Shown in pieces: positions 1-9,644 of a stretch of 64,000 bases of DNA (position 1 is the first letter of the stretch; each line of letters opens with the position of its first letter). The stretch is taken from positions 62,001-126,000 of the forward strand of contig NZ_BMTD01000005.1 of assembly GCF_014649495.1 (NCBI RefSeq). Reading direction: 5' to 3'. This DNA is from Streptomyces filipinensis (GTDB lineage Bacteria > Actinomycetota > Actinomycetes > Streptomycetales > Streptomycetaceae). The position numbers were made by a program, and so were the translations under genes. The notes under the pieces are model-generated. The model made no database searches. It was not told the DNA's origin and saw nothing but the letters and a program-made list of their open reading frames with translations.

Positions 1-612
1 GTGGCGACGACGGAGCCCGGCGCGGTGAGTGACCTGCCGGTGCCGACGCGGAGCCGCATGGTCGTCGGATGGCTCCTGGTCGTGCTGCTGGCCGCCCCGA
101 CCACCTCGCTGCTGGGCGCCCTCGACGCCGGACTGGGCGGGGTGCTGGGTGCCATCACCCTCCTCCTGAGCTACCACCTGATCGTCCGGCGCCTGATCCT
201 GCACCGGAACGCGGTGCCCAGGCGGGTCAAGGTCTGCTACGCGCTGGCGTCGATCGCGCTCGCCGCGGGCGCCGTCTACGCTTCACCCGCCAGACTGGTC
301 GCCTTCGGCAAGCAAGGTGTCGGCTCCATCGACTACCAGGACCGTCGGCAGGGCAGCCACGGGACGTACATGCAGTGCTACGTCCAGGACCCCGACGGCA
401 ATGTCGATCAACTGCCGTCCGGCGGCGCCTGCCCGCACCCGGAGGGGACGCCCGTCACCATGGTCTACAGCGCCGACGGGATCGGGGGGCCGCTGCTGGG
501 TTCCAGGTCCTCCTACACCGAGGCAGTCGTCCTCTGTGCGGCGGGCGAGCTGACGGGCTACTCCCTGATGGTCGCCGCCGCCGTCCTCACGGTCCGCCGG
601 TTCGCGGTCTGA
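1..612 (+). CDS. membrane protein of unknown function, 5' end uncertain
   Basis: I do not recognise this protein. Up to 203 residues are visible. Residues about 20-65 form two hydrophobic segments, a third lies at about 78-97, and a last one at about 174-195. Between the third and fourth is an extracytoplasmic-looking loop with Cys125, Cys138 and Cys169. The layout, with a soluble loop between helices, recalls DUF3592-type proteins, but the similarity is weak. The first base of the window is the G of an in-frame GTG; another in-frame GTG lies at 25, and the gene may start before the window. No ribosome site can be seen for the first GTG. The next gene, about 110 bases on, runs the same way. 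Confidence 0.6.
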   Translation: MATTEPGAVSDLPVPTRSRMVVGWLLVVLLAAPTTSLLGALDAGLGGVLGAITLLLSYHLIVRRLILHRNAVPRRVKVCYALASIALAAGAVYASPARLVAFGKQGVGSIDYQDRRQGSHGTYMQCYVQDPDGNVDQLPSGGACPHPEGTPVTMVYSADGIGGPLLGSRSSYTEAVVLCAAGELTGYSLMVAAAVLTVRRFAV

Positions 613-723
613 CGGTGCGCGACGAGCAGCCGCTGCCACGGCGAAGGCGGGGTCGAGTGGTTCCGTTTCCGAACCGGCCATGGGGGCAGGCGGTGACCGG
701 TGGAGCGAGAGAAGGAGGCGCTC

Positions 724-2262
724 GTGAGCGGTGTGACGTCGGACGAGCAGCGGCCGGGCCCCGATCGGCCGCCGGTCCCCGAGGCCGTGGCACGACTGCC
801 CCGCCCGGTCCGCGAGGACCTCATCCGCAGGCTGCGCCGGAGGCGGAGCGCCTTCGGTGAGGACGACGTCCAGGTCGTCGAGCGTCCACTGCTCCGGCGC
901 GCCGTCGGCGCCTCCGCTCTCGGCAACTGCATGGAGTGGTTCGACTTCGGGGTCTACAGCTACCTCGCCGCCACCATCGGCAAGGTGTTCTTCCCGGGCG
1001 CGTCCCCGGCCGCCCAGGTCATCTCCTCCTTCGCGACCTTCGCCGCGGCCTTCGTCGTCAGGCCGATCGGCGGTCTGGTCTTCGGACCGCTCGGCGACCG
1101 GATCGGCCGGCAGAAGGTGCTCGCCACCACCATGATCATGATGGCGGTCGGCACCTTCGCCATCGGTGTCATCCCCGGGTACGGCACGATCGGCATCGCC
1201 GCACCCCTGCTGCTCCTGCTGGCCCGTATGGTCCAGGGCTTCTCCACCGGCGGTGAGTACGGCGGTGCGACCACCTTCGTCGCCGAGTACTCGCCGGACC
1301 GCCGGCGCGGGTTCCTCTCCAGCTGGCTCGACTTCGGCACCTTCGTCGGCTACGCCCTCGGCTCCGCCCTGGTCACCGTGCTCAACCTCTCCCTGACGGA
1401 TGCTCAGATGCTGTCCTGGGGCTGGCGCGTCCCGTTCCTGATCGCCGGACCGCTCGGCGTGATCGGCCTCTACATGCGGCTCCGGCTGGAGGAGTCCCCG
1501 GCCTTCCAGCAGCAGCTGGACGAACACGAGAAGAGCCTCGCGCAGGAGTCCGCGGGCAGCGAGTTCAAGGACATCGTCCGCAACCACTGGCGGCCGCTGC
1601 TGGTCTGCATGGGCCTGGTGCTGCTGTACAACGTCACCAACTACATGGTCACCGGCTATCTGCCGACCTATCAGACCGAGACCCTGAACCGGTCCAGCAG
1701 CTCCGCGGACGTCCTGGTGCTGGTGGGCATGCTGTGGATCGTCGTACTGGTCACCTTCCTCGGGCGGCTCAGCGACCGCGTCGGCCGGCGGCCCGTCTAC
1801 GCCGTCGCCGCCGCCGCGATGATCGTGCTGTCCGTGCCCGCCTTCCTGCTGGTCAAGGCACACGGCACCTGGCCGCCGATCCTCGGGGTCCTGATCCTGT
1901 CCACGCTGCTCGCCTGCTTCGCCGCGCCGAGCGCGGCAACGCTGCCCGCCCTGTTCCCGACCGCCGTCCGTTACGCGGCGATGGGTATCGGCTTCAACTT
2001 CGCCGTCGCCGCGTTCGGCGGCACCACGCCCCTGGTCACGGCCGCGCTGGTCACCGCCACCGGGGACGACCTGATGCCGGCGTACTACCTGATGCTGGCG
2101 GGTGCCATCGGCCTGCTCACCGTCAAGTTCCTTCCCGAGAGCGCCCAGGTGCCGCTCAAGGGCTCGCAGCCGATGGTCGGTTCGCGTGCGGAGCGGCGCG
2201 AACTGATCCTCGCCTCCGAGGAACTCCACGCGTGCGCGCGGGAGCCGCAGCGGCGCGGCTGA
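724..2262 (+). CDS. MFS transporter, metabolite:H+ symporter (ProP/MHS) family
   Basis: A 512-residue twelve-helix transporter. The MHS signature is visible: GNCMEWFDFGVYSYLA before helix 1, then GPLGDRIGRQ, the conserved helix 2-3 loop of the major facilitator superfamily, and RMVQGFSTGGEYGGA in helix 4. The second half repeats the loop motif as GRLSDRVGRRP. Members carry osmoprotectants or organic acids with protons; the substrate cannot be read here. I chose the GTG at 724 because a GAAGGAGG ribosome site ends about six bases before it. The longer GTG at 700 has no such site. The roughly 70-residue charged N-terminal extension before helix 1 is long for the family. Confidence 0.9.
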   Translation: MSGVTSDEQRPGPDRPPVPEAVARLPRPVREDLIRRLRRRRSAFGEDDVQVVERPLLRRAVGASALGNCMEWFDFGVYSYLAATIGKVFFPGASPAAQVISSFATFAAAFVVRPIGGLVFGPLGDRIGRQKVLATTMIMMAVGTFAIGVIPGYGTIGIAAPLLLLLARMVQGFSTGGEYGGATTFVAEYSPDRRRGFLSSWLDFGTFVGYALGSALVTVLNLSLTDAQMLSWGWRVPFLIAGPLGVIGLYMRLRLEESPAFQQQLDEHEKSLAQESAGSEFKDIVRNHWRPLLVCMGLVLLYNVTNYMVTGYLPTYQTETLNRSSSSADVLVLVGMLWIVVLVTFLGRLSDRVGRRPVYAVAAAAMIVLSVPAFLLVKAHGTWPPILGVLILSTLLACFAAPSAATLPALFPTAVRYAAMGIGFNFAVAAFGGTTPLVTAALVTATGDDLMPAYYLMLAGAIGLLTVKFLPESAQVPLKGSQPMVGSRAERRELILASEELHACAREPQRRG

Positions 2263-2340
2263 GCCGGCCGGTTCCTCGCACCGGGCTGTTCGATCCTACG
2301 AACTTCACGCAGGGCGGTTACCGCGTCCCGCTAGATTTGA

Positions 2341-2355
2341 TAGGAAACTTTCCTA
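2341..2355. promoter_or_regulatory. palindromic operator upstream of the chitosanase gene (CsnR-box-like)
   Basis: TAGGAAACTTTCCTA is a perfect inverted repeat of seven bases around one central C, 54 bases before the chitosanase start. Chitosanase genes of actinomycetes are known to carry a conserved AGGAAA/TTTCCT palindrome bound by the ROK-family repressor CsnR, with chitosan oligosaccharides as inducer. Assigning this site to CsnR is inference from that family knowledge; the regulator gene is not in this window. A TTGATA at 2337-2342 overlaps the palindrome and could be a -35 element. Confidence 0.75.
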
Positions 2356-2408
2356 CCAGTAAGCGGCACGGACCAACTCGCCACCCCCCACCCTTGTTTG
2401 GAGCCCCT

Positions 2409-3248
2409 GTGGTGCACGCAGACCGCGAAACCCCTGCCCCCGCCCGCGTCTCCCGCCGGACCGTCGTCGCCGTGCTCGGCGCGGTCGCCTCCGGTGCCCT
2501 GATAGGCACCCAGCGCGCCCTCGCCGCCCCCGCGGCCGCGCCGGGCCTCGACGACCCGGCGAAGAAGGAGATCGCCATGGAACTGGTGTCGAGCGCGGAG
2601 AACTCCTCGCTCGACTGGAAGGCCCAGTACAAGTACATCGAGGACATCGGCGACGGCCGCGGCTACACCGCGGGCATCATCGGCTTCTGTTCCGGCACCG
2701 GCGACATGCTCGACCTGGTCCAGCTCTACGCCGACCGCAAGCCCGGCAACGTCCTCGCCAAGTACCTGCCCGCACTGCGCAACGTCAACGGCTCCGACTC
2801 GCACGCCGGCCTGGACCCGAACTACCCCAAGGACTGGCGCAAGGCCGCCCAGGACTCCGCCTTCCAGCAGTGTCAGAACGACGAGCGCGACCGCGTCTAC
2901 TTCAACCCCGCGGTCGCCCAGGGCAAGGCGGACGGCCTGCGCGCCCTGGGCCAGTTCTGCTACTACGACGCCCTCGTCATGCACGGCGACGGGGACGACC
3001 CGACCAGCTTCCGCAACATCCGCAAGCGCGCCCTGCGCAGCGCCAAGCCGCCGGCGCAGGGCGGCAACGAGACGACGTACCTCAACGCCTTCCTCGACGC
3101 CCGGGTGTGGGCCATGAAGCAGGAGGAGGCACACAGCGACACCACCCGCGTCGACACCGAGCAGCGGGTGTTCCTGCGCAAGGGCAACCTCGACCTGAAC
3201 ACCCCGCTCGACTGGAAGGTGTACGGGGACAGCTACCACATCGGCTGA
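2409..3248 (+). CDS. csn: secreted chitosanase, glycoside hydrolase family 46
   Basis: An endo-acting chitosanase that cleaves GlcN-GlcN links in chitosan outside the cell. The mature part is closely similar to the well studied Streptomyces N174 enzyme. It keeps the ELVSSAENSSLDW segment holding the general-acid glutamate, the IEDIGDGRGYTAG segment holding the second catalytic acid, and the QNDERDRVYF segment. The N-terminus has a twin-arginine-like signal (VSRRTVVAVLGAVASGAL), cleaved after an Ala-rich stretch, so Tat export is likely. Two consecutive GTG codons (2409 and 2412) follow a GGAG; either can be the start. The total of about 279 residues fits the family. An upstream palindrome suggests substrate-induced derepression. 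The gene stands alone. Confidence 0.95.
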   Translation: MVHADRETPAPARVSRRTVVAVLGAVASGALIGTQRALAAPAAAPGLDDPAKKEIAMELVSSAENSSLDWKAQYKYIEDIGDGRGYTAGIIGFCSGTGDMLDLVQLYADRKPGNVLAKYLPALRNVNGSDSHAGLDPNYPKDWRKAAQDSAFQQCQNDERDRVYFNPAVAQGKADGLRALGQFCYYDALVMHGDGDDPTSFRNIRKRALRSAKPPAQGGNETTYLNAFLDARVWAMKQEEAHSDTTRVDTEQRVFLRKGNLDLNTPLDWKVYGDSYHIG

Positions 3249-3266
3249 CCGCGGCCGCTACGGAGC

Positions 3267-3723
3267 GTGCGGCAGGTCGGCGGGGCGCGGACCACGGCAC
3301 CGCGGACCGCAGCCCGTCGGCCTGCCGCCTCGTGATGCGCTCGATCAGCGTGACCGCCGGCACCGCGGCCAGCAGGTCGGGGGCCTGCGCGGTCACGAGC
3401 AGCGGCATCGAGGTGCCGTCACCCACCCGCGTGCTCACCAGGCTCAGCACCACGTGCCCGGGCCAGGCCGCCCCCACGCGTTCACCAGGACGTCCGCGCG
3501 GTCCGGGCCCGTCCCGGCGGAGCCGCTCGCGCGCCCCACGTCCCGCAGCAGCCCGCGCGGAGCCCAGAAGCGGACGCCCGGTATCAGCCACGCGAGCACG
3601 CCCCACGCGGGCGAGCCGCGCATCCTGCCGGCCCGATCCGGAGGCGGACGCGGTCGACGGATGCAGCAGGTGGGCCCGGACCTTCAGCGCCCGGATCAAC
3701 TCGGCGCCGGCCGCCGCCGCCAT
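3267..3723 (-). pseudogene. decayed DUF4328 membrane protein gene, at least two frameshifts
   Basis: No single frame gives a whole protein, but three consecutive segments on the minus strand read like a DUF4328 membrane protein. From ATG 3723 the first frame gives a helix-like start (MAAAAGAELIRALKVRAHLL). Around 3622-3474 a second frame gives VLAWLIPGVRFWAPRGLLRD and ASGSAGTGPDRADVLVNAWG, the typical proline/tryptophan loop of the family. From about 3466 down to 3290 the first frame resumes with GHVVLSLVSTRVGDGTSM and a last helix ending in TLIERITRRQ. Each junction needs a one- or two-base change. A real frameshifted relic or assembly errors would both fit. The family function is unknown. 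Confidence 0.55.
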
Positions 3724-3935
3724 GGCGAACCGGCGGAACGAGCGAGGAGCCAAGGAGCACGGGCGGCGGAACCGGTCACGGTCGAAGACCCGTCTGGCAG
3801 GGCGTCCGCTCGGCCGGCGGCGCGCGCGAAGATCGGTGCACTGGATCACAGGGCGGGGCGCTCTCGCATGTCAGGCCCCTGACGAGGAAAGATGGGCGGT
3901 GAGCGATCGACCAGACGACGCGGAGGAGCGGACTC

Positions 3936-5576
<1,641 letters not shown>

Positions 5577-5625
5577 GCCCCCGGTACGGCGGCCTCCGGC
5601 ACGGACTCCGGCGGCCGCCGGCGGC

Positions 5626-6543
5626 TCAGCCGCGCCCGTGCCGCCGGTCCAGCCGGTCCAGGACCGCCTGCGCCATGGCCTGCTCGCCCCGGGCGTTGGG
5701 GTGCGCCGGGGCCGCGGGCGAGGCCGGCTGCAGCGGTTCGATCCAGCGGTCCGCGGGTGCCTTGCACATGTCGTGGCCGACCGTGGGGCCGTAGGTGTCG
5801 ACGTACTCGGCCCGGTTGACGCCGGCCACGACGCGCAGCATCAGGTTGAGCCGCTTCTCGGTGTCGCGTAGGTAGGCGAAGTCCTTCTGCGCGAAGGGCA
5901 CCTGCGGGAAGCAGCCGCTCCCGTCGTCGGGCAGCAGGTCCGGGTAGCCGACGACCACCACGCGCGCGTGCGGCGCCCGCGCGTGCACGGCCCGCAGCAC
6001 GCGGTCGACCTTCGGGGCGGTTCGCAGGACGGCGAGGGCCAACTCGTCGTACCCGGACGCCCGGTAGGAGCGTTCGCACGGGTTGCCCGTCGGATCCTGG
6101 GCGGCCAGACGGGCGCAGGTGGAGATGATCGAGCCGAAGCCGACGTCGTTGCCGCCGATCTGAACGGTCACCAGACCGGTGCCCCGTCCCAGAGCGTCGA
6201 GTTGCGGCTCGTTGGCGCCCTGCGCCCGCCACATCTCGGCCGTCGTCGCTCCGGCGCAGCTGACGTCCGTGAACTCGGTCGGCTGCCGCTGTGCCGCCAC
6301 CAGCGAGGGGTAGTCGTGGTCGGAGCGGGCGCAGCCGGCGTCCACCTGGCGCGGGATGCCGGGGCCCGAGGTGTAGGAGTCGCCGAGGGCCACGTAACCG
6401 AGGCCGCGGCCGTGTCCGGCGGAGTGCGCGGCGGCCGGTGTGGTGGAGGCGGCGACCAGGGCGCATCCGCCCAGCGCCGCCCCCAGCACGGCGACCCGCC
6501 GCCGGCCTCTCGCCCCGTCCGCCGCGCGCGTGTCGTTCGCCAT
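5626..6543 (-). CDS. secreted SGNH-hydrolase (GDSL lipase/esterase)
   Basis: A secreted 305-residue ester hydrolase of the SGNH family, like the extracellular lipases of Streptomyces. An Arg-rich start and hydrophobic stretch (about 15-32) ending in an Ala-rich cleavage region form the signal peptide. Block I is GDSYTSG with nucleophile Ser56. Block III is GGND (130-133), giving the oxyanion-hole Gly and Asn. Block V is HPNARG, with catalytic His281. Six cysteines in the mature part (CARS, SCAG, TCAR, PCER, GCFP, MCKA) fit the three disulfides typical of the actinobacterial enzymes. A G-rich ribosome site lies just before the ATG. The physiological substrate is unknown. Confidence 0.92.
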   Translation of the reverse strand: MANDTRAADGARGRRRVAVLGAALGGCALVAASTTPAAAHSAGHGRGLGYVALGDSYTSGPGIPRQVDAGCARSDHDYPSLVAAQRQPTEFTDVSCAGATTAEMWRAQGANEPQLDALGRGTGLVTVQIGGNDVGFGSIISTCARLAAQDPTGNPCERSYRASGYDELALAVLRTAPKVDRVLRAVHARAPHARVVVVGYPDLLPDDGSGCFPQVPFAQKDFAYLRDTEKRLNLMLRVVAGVNRAEYVDTYGPTVGHDMCKAPADRWIEPLQPASPAAPAHPNARGEQAMAQAVLDRLDRRHGRG

Positions 6544-6753
6544 GGTTCCCCCCTGAGGCCGGTACCTCGCGTGGCGGCGGCACTGGCGAGTGCTCCGTCA
6601 CGCGTTCGACCGGCCCTGTATACCGCCCGGTAGGTCTCGCCGACCAGAAGCGGGAGCCGACGAGTTCAGGGGAGGCTCTCAACGGCGCGGAACCGCGGGC
6701 GCATTCAGCGGGGCGCGCCGGGCCGGCAGGGGGACCGTCTGTGGTCTCTCTCG

Positions 6754-7011
6754 TCAGACTCCGGACGGCTCCGGCGTCGACGCGGACGCCTGGAGCAGGG
6801 AGTCGTCGTCCGGCCGGGCCCCGGACAGACGGTGCCGGGCGGCGATCAGCGCCATGTCGACGTCCCCGGTCCCGGTGGCCACGCACAGCGTGTACGAGAT
6901 GTCCGCGAGCCGCTGCCGGGCCTGCGGGGTGCTCTTCCCGGCCCCGAGCAGGGTGAGGGTCTCGTACTGGGTGATGAGGTCCTTCAGCACCGCCGGGTGT
7001 GCCATCAGCAT
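6754..7011 (-). CDS. DUF5133 family small protein
   Basis: An 85-residue soluble protein that I place in the DUF5133 family by its start MLMAHPAVLKDLITQYE and the segment TLCVATGTGDVDMALIAARH. This family is common and multicopy in Streptomyces, often near regulators, and has no assigned function. A GGGAGG ribosome site eight bases before the ATG supports the start. The protein is mostly predicted helix, with no signal peptide or membrane span. It lies upstream of and parallel to the esterase gene, with 210 bases between them, so co-transcription is doubtful. Confidence 0.8.
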   Translation of the reverse strand: MLMAHPAVLKDLITQYETLTLLGAGKSTPQARQRLADISYTLCVATGTGDVDMALIAARHRLSGARPDDDSLLQASASTPEPSGV

Positions 7012-7333
7012 GCGTTCCGCCTCCCAGGGGGGTCGCCGGTGTACGAAGTCGCAGCGCGAATACCCGCACCGGCGCGCGGCATGCCACCTCCGGCGGATCG
7101 CCGGTCCCGCGGTGCCCGGACGAGGCGTCGGCCAGGATCTCGAACCGGCACCGGTGCGGCAGCGGATTTTCGCCGATCACCGGGCCAAGTGGTGTTCTGT
7201 GCTCGCCCATCCGGTGGCTTATGGCCTCCGCAGCGTTATTCATGTCTCGGATTTCCTGATCATTCCACTATCGAGCCCTTGGGACTGACCAGCCGTCATG
7301 AAGCTCTGACCCAAGTCGAGGAGAGTGGAGAGA
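7012..7333. other. divergent intergenic region without a supported gene
   Basis: About 320 bases separate the DUF5133 gene from the repeat-protein gene. The right half (about 7180-7300) is clearly richer in A and T than its surroundings, including runs such as GTTATTCATG and GATTTCCTGATCATTCC, so it probably holds the promoter of the repeat protein. No clear -35/-10 pair or inverted repeat could be assigned. Confidence 0.5.
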
Positions 7334-8548
7334 ATGACGACATCGCCGAGACGGCGATACGTTCTGGCGTCGGCCGCCACCGTCGCCGCGTTCGCCGCAG
7401 CCACGCTGGCGAATGCGGGAGGCGCCTACGCGCAGGACCACACCACCCCGAACCCGCCGTATCCGAAGAACGCCGGTTACCCGCATCACCGGGAGAAGCC
7501 CGCGTACCCGGTGAAGCCCGTGTACCCGCATCACCCCGAGAAGCCCGCGGCGCCGGTGAAGCCCATGTACCCGGCTCATCCGGAAAAGCCTGTGTACCCG
7601 GTGAAGCCGGTCAAGCCCGTGTACCCGGAGCATCCGGTCAAGCCTGTGTACCCGGAGCATCCGGTCAAGCCGGTGTACCCGGAGAAGCCGGTGGTTCCGG
7701 TCAAGCCGGTGTATCCGGAGCGGCCCGCGAAGCCCGTGTACCCGGAGCATCCGGTGAAGCCGGTGTATCCGGAGCGGCCGGTCAAGCCCGCTTATCCGCA
7801 GCATCCGGTGAAGCCTGTCTATCCGGAGAAGCCGGTGAAGCCTGTCTATCCGGAGCGGCCGGTGAAGCCGGTGTATCCGGAGCGGCCGGTGAAGCCGGTG
7901 TACCCGGAGAAGCCGGTCAAGCCCGTCTATCCGGAGAAGCCCGCTTACCCGCGCAGTCCTGAAAAGCCCGTGTATCCGGTCAAGCCGGTGTACCCCGAGA
8001 AGCCGGTGGTTCCGGTCAAGCCGGTGTATCCGGAGCGGCCGGCGAAGCCCGTGTACCCGGAGAAGCCGGCCAAGCCCGTCTACCCCGAGAAGCCTGCGGT
8101 TCCGGTCAAGCCGGTGTATCCGGAGAAGCCGGTCAAGCCCGCTTACCCGCAGCACCCGGTGAAGCCTGTCTATCCGGAGAAGCCTGCGGTCCCGGTGAAG
8201 CCTGTGTACCCGGAGAAGCCGGCCAAGCCCGTCTACCCGGAGCATCCGGTGGTTCCGGTGAAGCCGGTGTATCCGGAGCACCCGGTCAAGCCGGTGTATC
8301 CGGAGCGGCCGGTCAAGCCGGTGTATCCGGAGCGGCCGGTCAAGCCTGTGTACCCGGAGCACCCGGTGAAGCCCGTGTACCCGGAGAAGCCGGTGGTTCC
8401 GGTGAAGCCGGTGTATCCGGAGCGGCCCGTCAAGCCCACCTACCCGCAGCACCCGGTGAAGCCCGAGTATCCGCAGCACCCGGTGAAGCCCGACTACCCC
8501 AAGCACGCGAAGTCGAGCGGTGGGCACCAGGAGGCGCCCGAGGAGTGA
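7334..8548 (+). CDS. secreted proline-rich protein with K-P-V-Y-P-E/H repeats
   Basis: A 404-residue protein with an N-terminal signal peptide (MTTSPRRRYVLASAA then a hydrophobic Ala/Val stretch ending near AYAQ). Almost all the rest is a tandem array of five- to ten-residue units built from KPVYPEK, KPVYPEH, KPVYPER and the longer PVVPVKPVYPE. It ends in a short polar tail, SSGGHQEAPEE. There is no LPXTG-type signal or C-terminal membrane helix. Such Lys/Pro/Tyr arrays resemble cell-wall-spanning or wall-associated proteins with extended polyproline structure; that role is inference. The GTG at 7325 is also in frame, but GGAGAG ahead of the ATG at 7334 favours the ATG. A strong terminator follows the gene. 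Confidence 0.85.
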   Translation: MTTSPRRRYVLASAATVAAFAAATLANAGGAYAQDHTTPNPPYPKNAGYPHHREKPAYPVKPVYPHHPEKPAAPVKPMYPAHPEKPVYPVKPVKPVYPEHPVKPVYPEHPVKPVYPEKPVVPVKPVYPERPAKPVYPEHPVKPVYPERPVKPAYPQHPVKPVYPEKPVKPVYPERPVKPVYPERPVKPVYPEKPVKPVYPEKPAYPRSPEKPVYPVKPVYPEKPVVPVKPVYPERPAKPVYPEKPAKPVYPEKPAVPVKPVYPEKPVKPAYPQHPVKPVYPEKPAVPVKPVYPEKPAKPVYPEHPVVPVKPVYPEHPVKPVYPERPVKPVYPERPVKPVYPEHPVKPVYPEKPVVPVKPVYPERPVKPTYPQHPVKPEYPQHPVKPDYPKHAKSSGGHQEAPEE

Positions 8549-8600
8549 ACGCCCGTGACAACGGCCCGTTGAGGTTCGCTGCCACATCCGCAACAGAGTG

Positions 8601-8627
8601 CTGGGCCGCCCCGCAAGGGCGGCCCAG
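8601..8627 (+). terminator. factor-independent terminator of the repeat-protein gene
   Basis: A perfect 11-base inverted repeat (CTGGGCCGCCC and its complement) around the loop CGCAA lies 53 bases after the stop codon. There is no T-run after it, which is usual for Streptomyces terminators. Confidence 0.85.
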
Positions 8628-8764
8628 CCGCGCGTTCCGCCGCAACCGCTCGCGTCCTGGCCCGTGTTGAGCCGCCCGCACGGCGAGGGCGGCCGGATGA
8701 CCTGCGAGAACGGTGTGCGAAGCTGCGCGGGTCAGCTTTCGTACGACGGAAGGGAGCGGCCGGC

Positions 8765-9421
8765 ATGGCCGTCATCCACCACACCACCCTCAAACCCACG
8801 AAGCTGGAGCTGCTCACCGGCTGGCTGCCCACCCGTCCTTGGTACCGAGGCACAGCGGAAGCCCCGGCGCTGACCAAGTCCGGCGGCTTCCGGCTGGAGG
8901 ACCCCGCGGGTGAGGTCGGCATCGAGTTCATGGTGGCCACGGACACCTCCGCCCCCGAACCGACCGCCTATCTGACGCCGTTGACCTATCGTGGCGCACC
9001 GCTGGACGACACGGGCCACGCGCTGGTGGGCACCATGGAGCACGGCGTGCTGGGCAAGCGCTGGGTGTACGACGGCTGCCACGACCCGGTACTGGTCACC
9101 GGGTTGCTGATGCTGATCGAGGGCAGGGCGCAGGCGCACGCCCAGAGCATCGACGGTGCCCTCGACCCCGAGGTGGTCCGTTCCTACACCGGCGCCCCCC
9201 TCACGCTGGACGGCCTCACACCCGAACCGGCCGACGACCAGGCGGGCACCCGTGTGCGCGCGCCGCACGGCACGGTCCTTCATGTGCATCGCGTCCTGAC
9301 CCCGGCCTCCGAGAACCCGCCGCTGTGCCCCGAGGGATCCATCGGCCATGTGGCGCGCGCCTGGCAGGACCCGCGGGGCGCCGGGCTGACGGCGGTCTTC
9401 GCGACGCTGCGCACCGCCTGA
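8765..9421 (+). CDS. maltokinase N-terminal-cap-like protein
   Basis: A 218-residue cytoplasmic protein. Its start, MAVIHHTTLKPTKLELLTGW followed by LPTRPWYRG, is typical of the maltokinase N-terminal cap-like domain (often labelled 1,4-alpha-glucan branching protein in genome annotations, which is misleading). No kinase domain follows, so this is a stand-alone cap. Similar free-standing proteins are widespread in Streptomyces and no activity is established for them. A link to trehalose/maltose/glycogen metabolism is inference from the domain name only. The ATG is preceded by GGAAGGGAGCGG, a good ribosome site. It is probably monocistronic. Confidence 0.8.
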   Translation: MAVIHHTTLKPTKLELLTGWLPTRPWYRGTAEAPALTKSGGFRLEDPAGEVGIEFMVATDTSAPEPTAYLTPLTYRGAPLDDTGHALVGTMEHGVLGKRWVYDGCHDPVLVTGLLMLIEGRAQAHAQSIDGALDPEVVRSYTGAPLTLDGLTPEPADDQAGTRVRAPHGTVLHVHRVLTPASENPPLCPEGSIGHVARAWQDPRGAGLTAVFATLRTA

Positions 9422-9644
9422 GCCGCAACCCCACCCGGCTCACCGGCCAAGCGTGTCGCGCTTCTGGCATGGTCCGGTCAAATCTGTCACTCTTTCGGCA
9501 TCCCGTGCCCTGTCCGGTGAGGGCGCGGCGCACCACTCGGTGCAGCGATCGCGCAAGCCCCGTCCGCGGCCGCCCCGGCGTACCCCAGCCGGCAGGCGGC
9601 CATCGAGCAGGCCGGGAATCCCGGCCGCCGCAAAGGAGTAGCGT

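Noticed and set aside
7334..8548. Possible CRISPR-like or VNTR array
   Set aside because: Units are short, contiguous, in frame and without unique spacers; they are coding repeats.
7268..8593. Long minus-strand frames across the repeat gene, one reading like a collagen (G-Y-T-G-F-T-G) array
   Set aside because: They are shadows of the repeated plus-strand codons. They lack ribosome sites, and the plus strand has a signal peptide, a ribosome site and a terminator.
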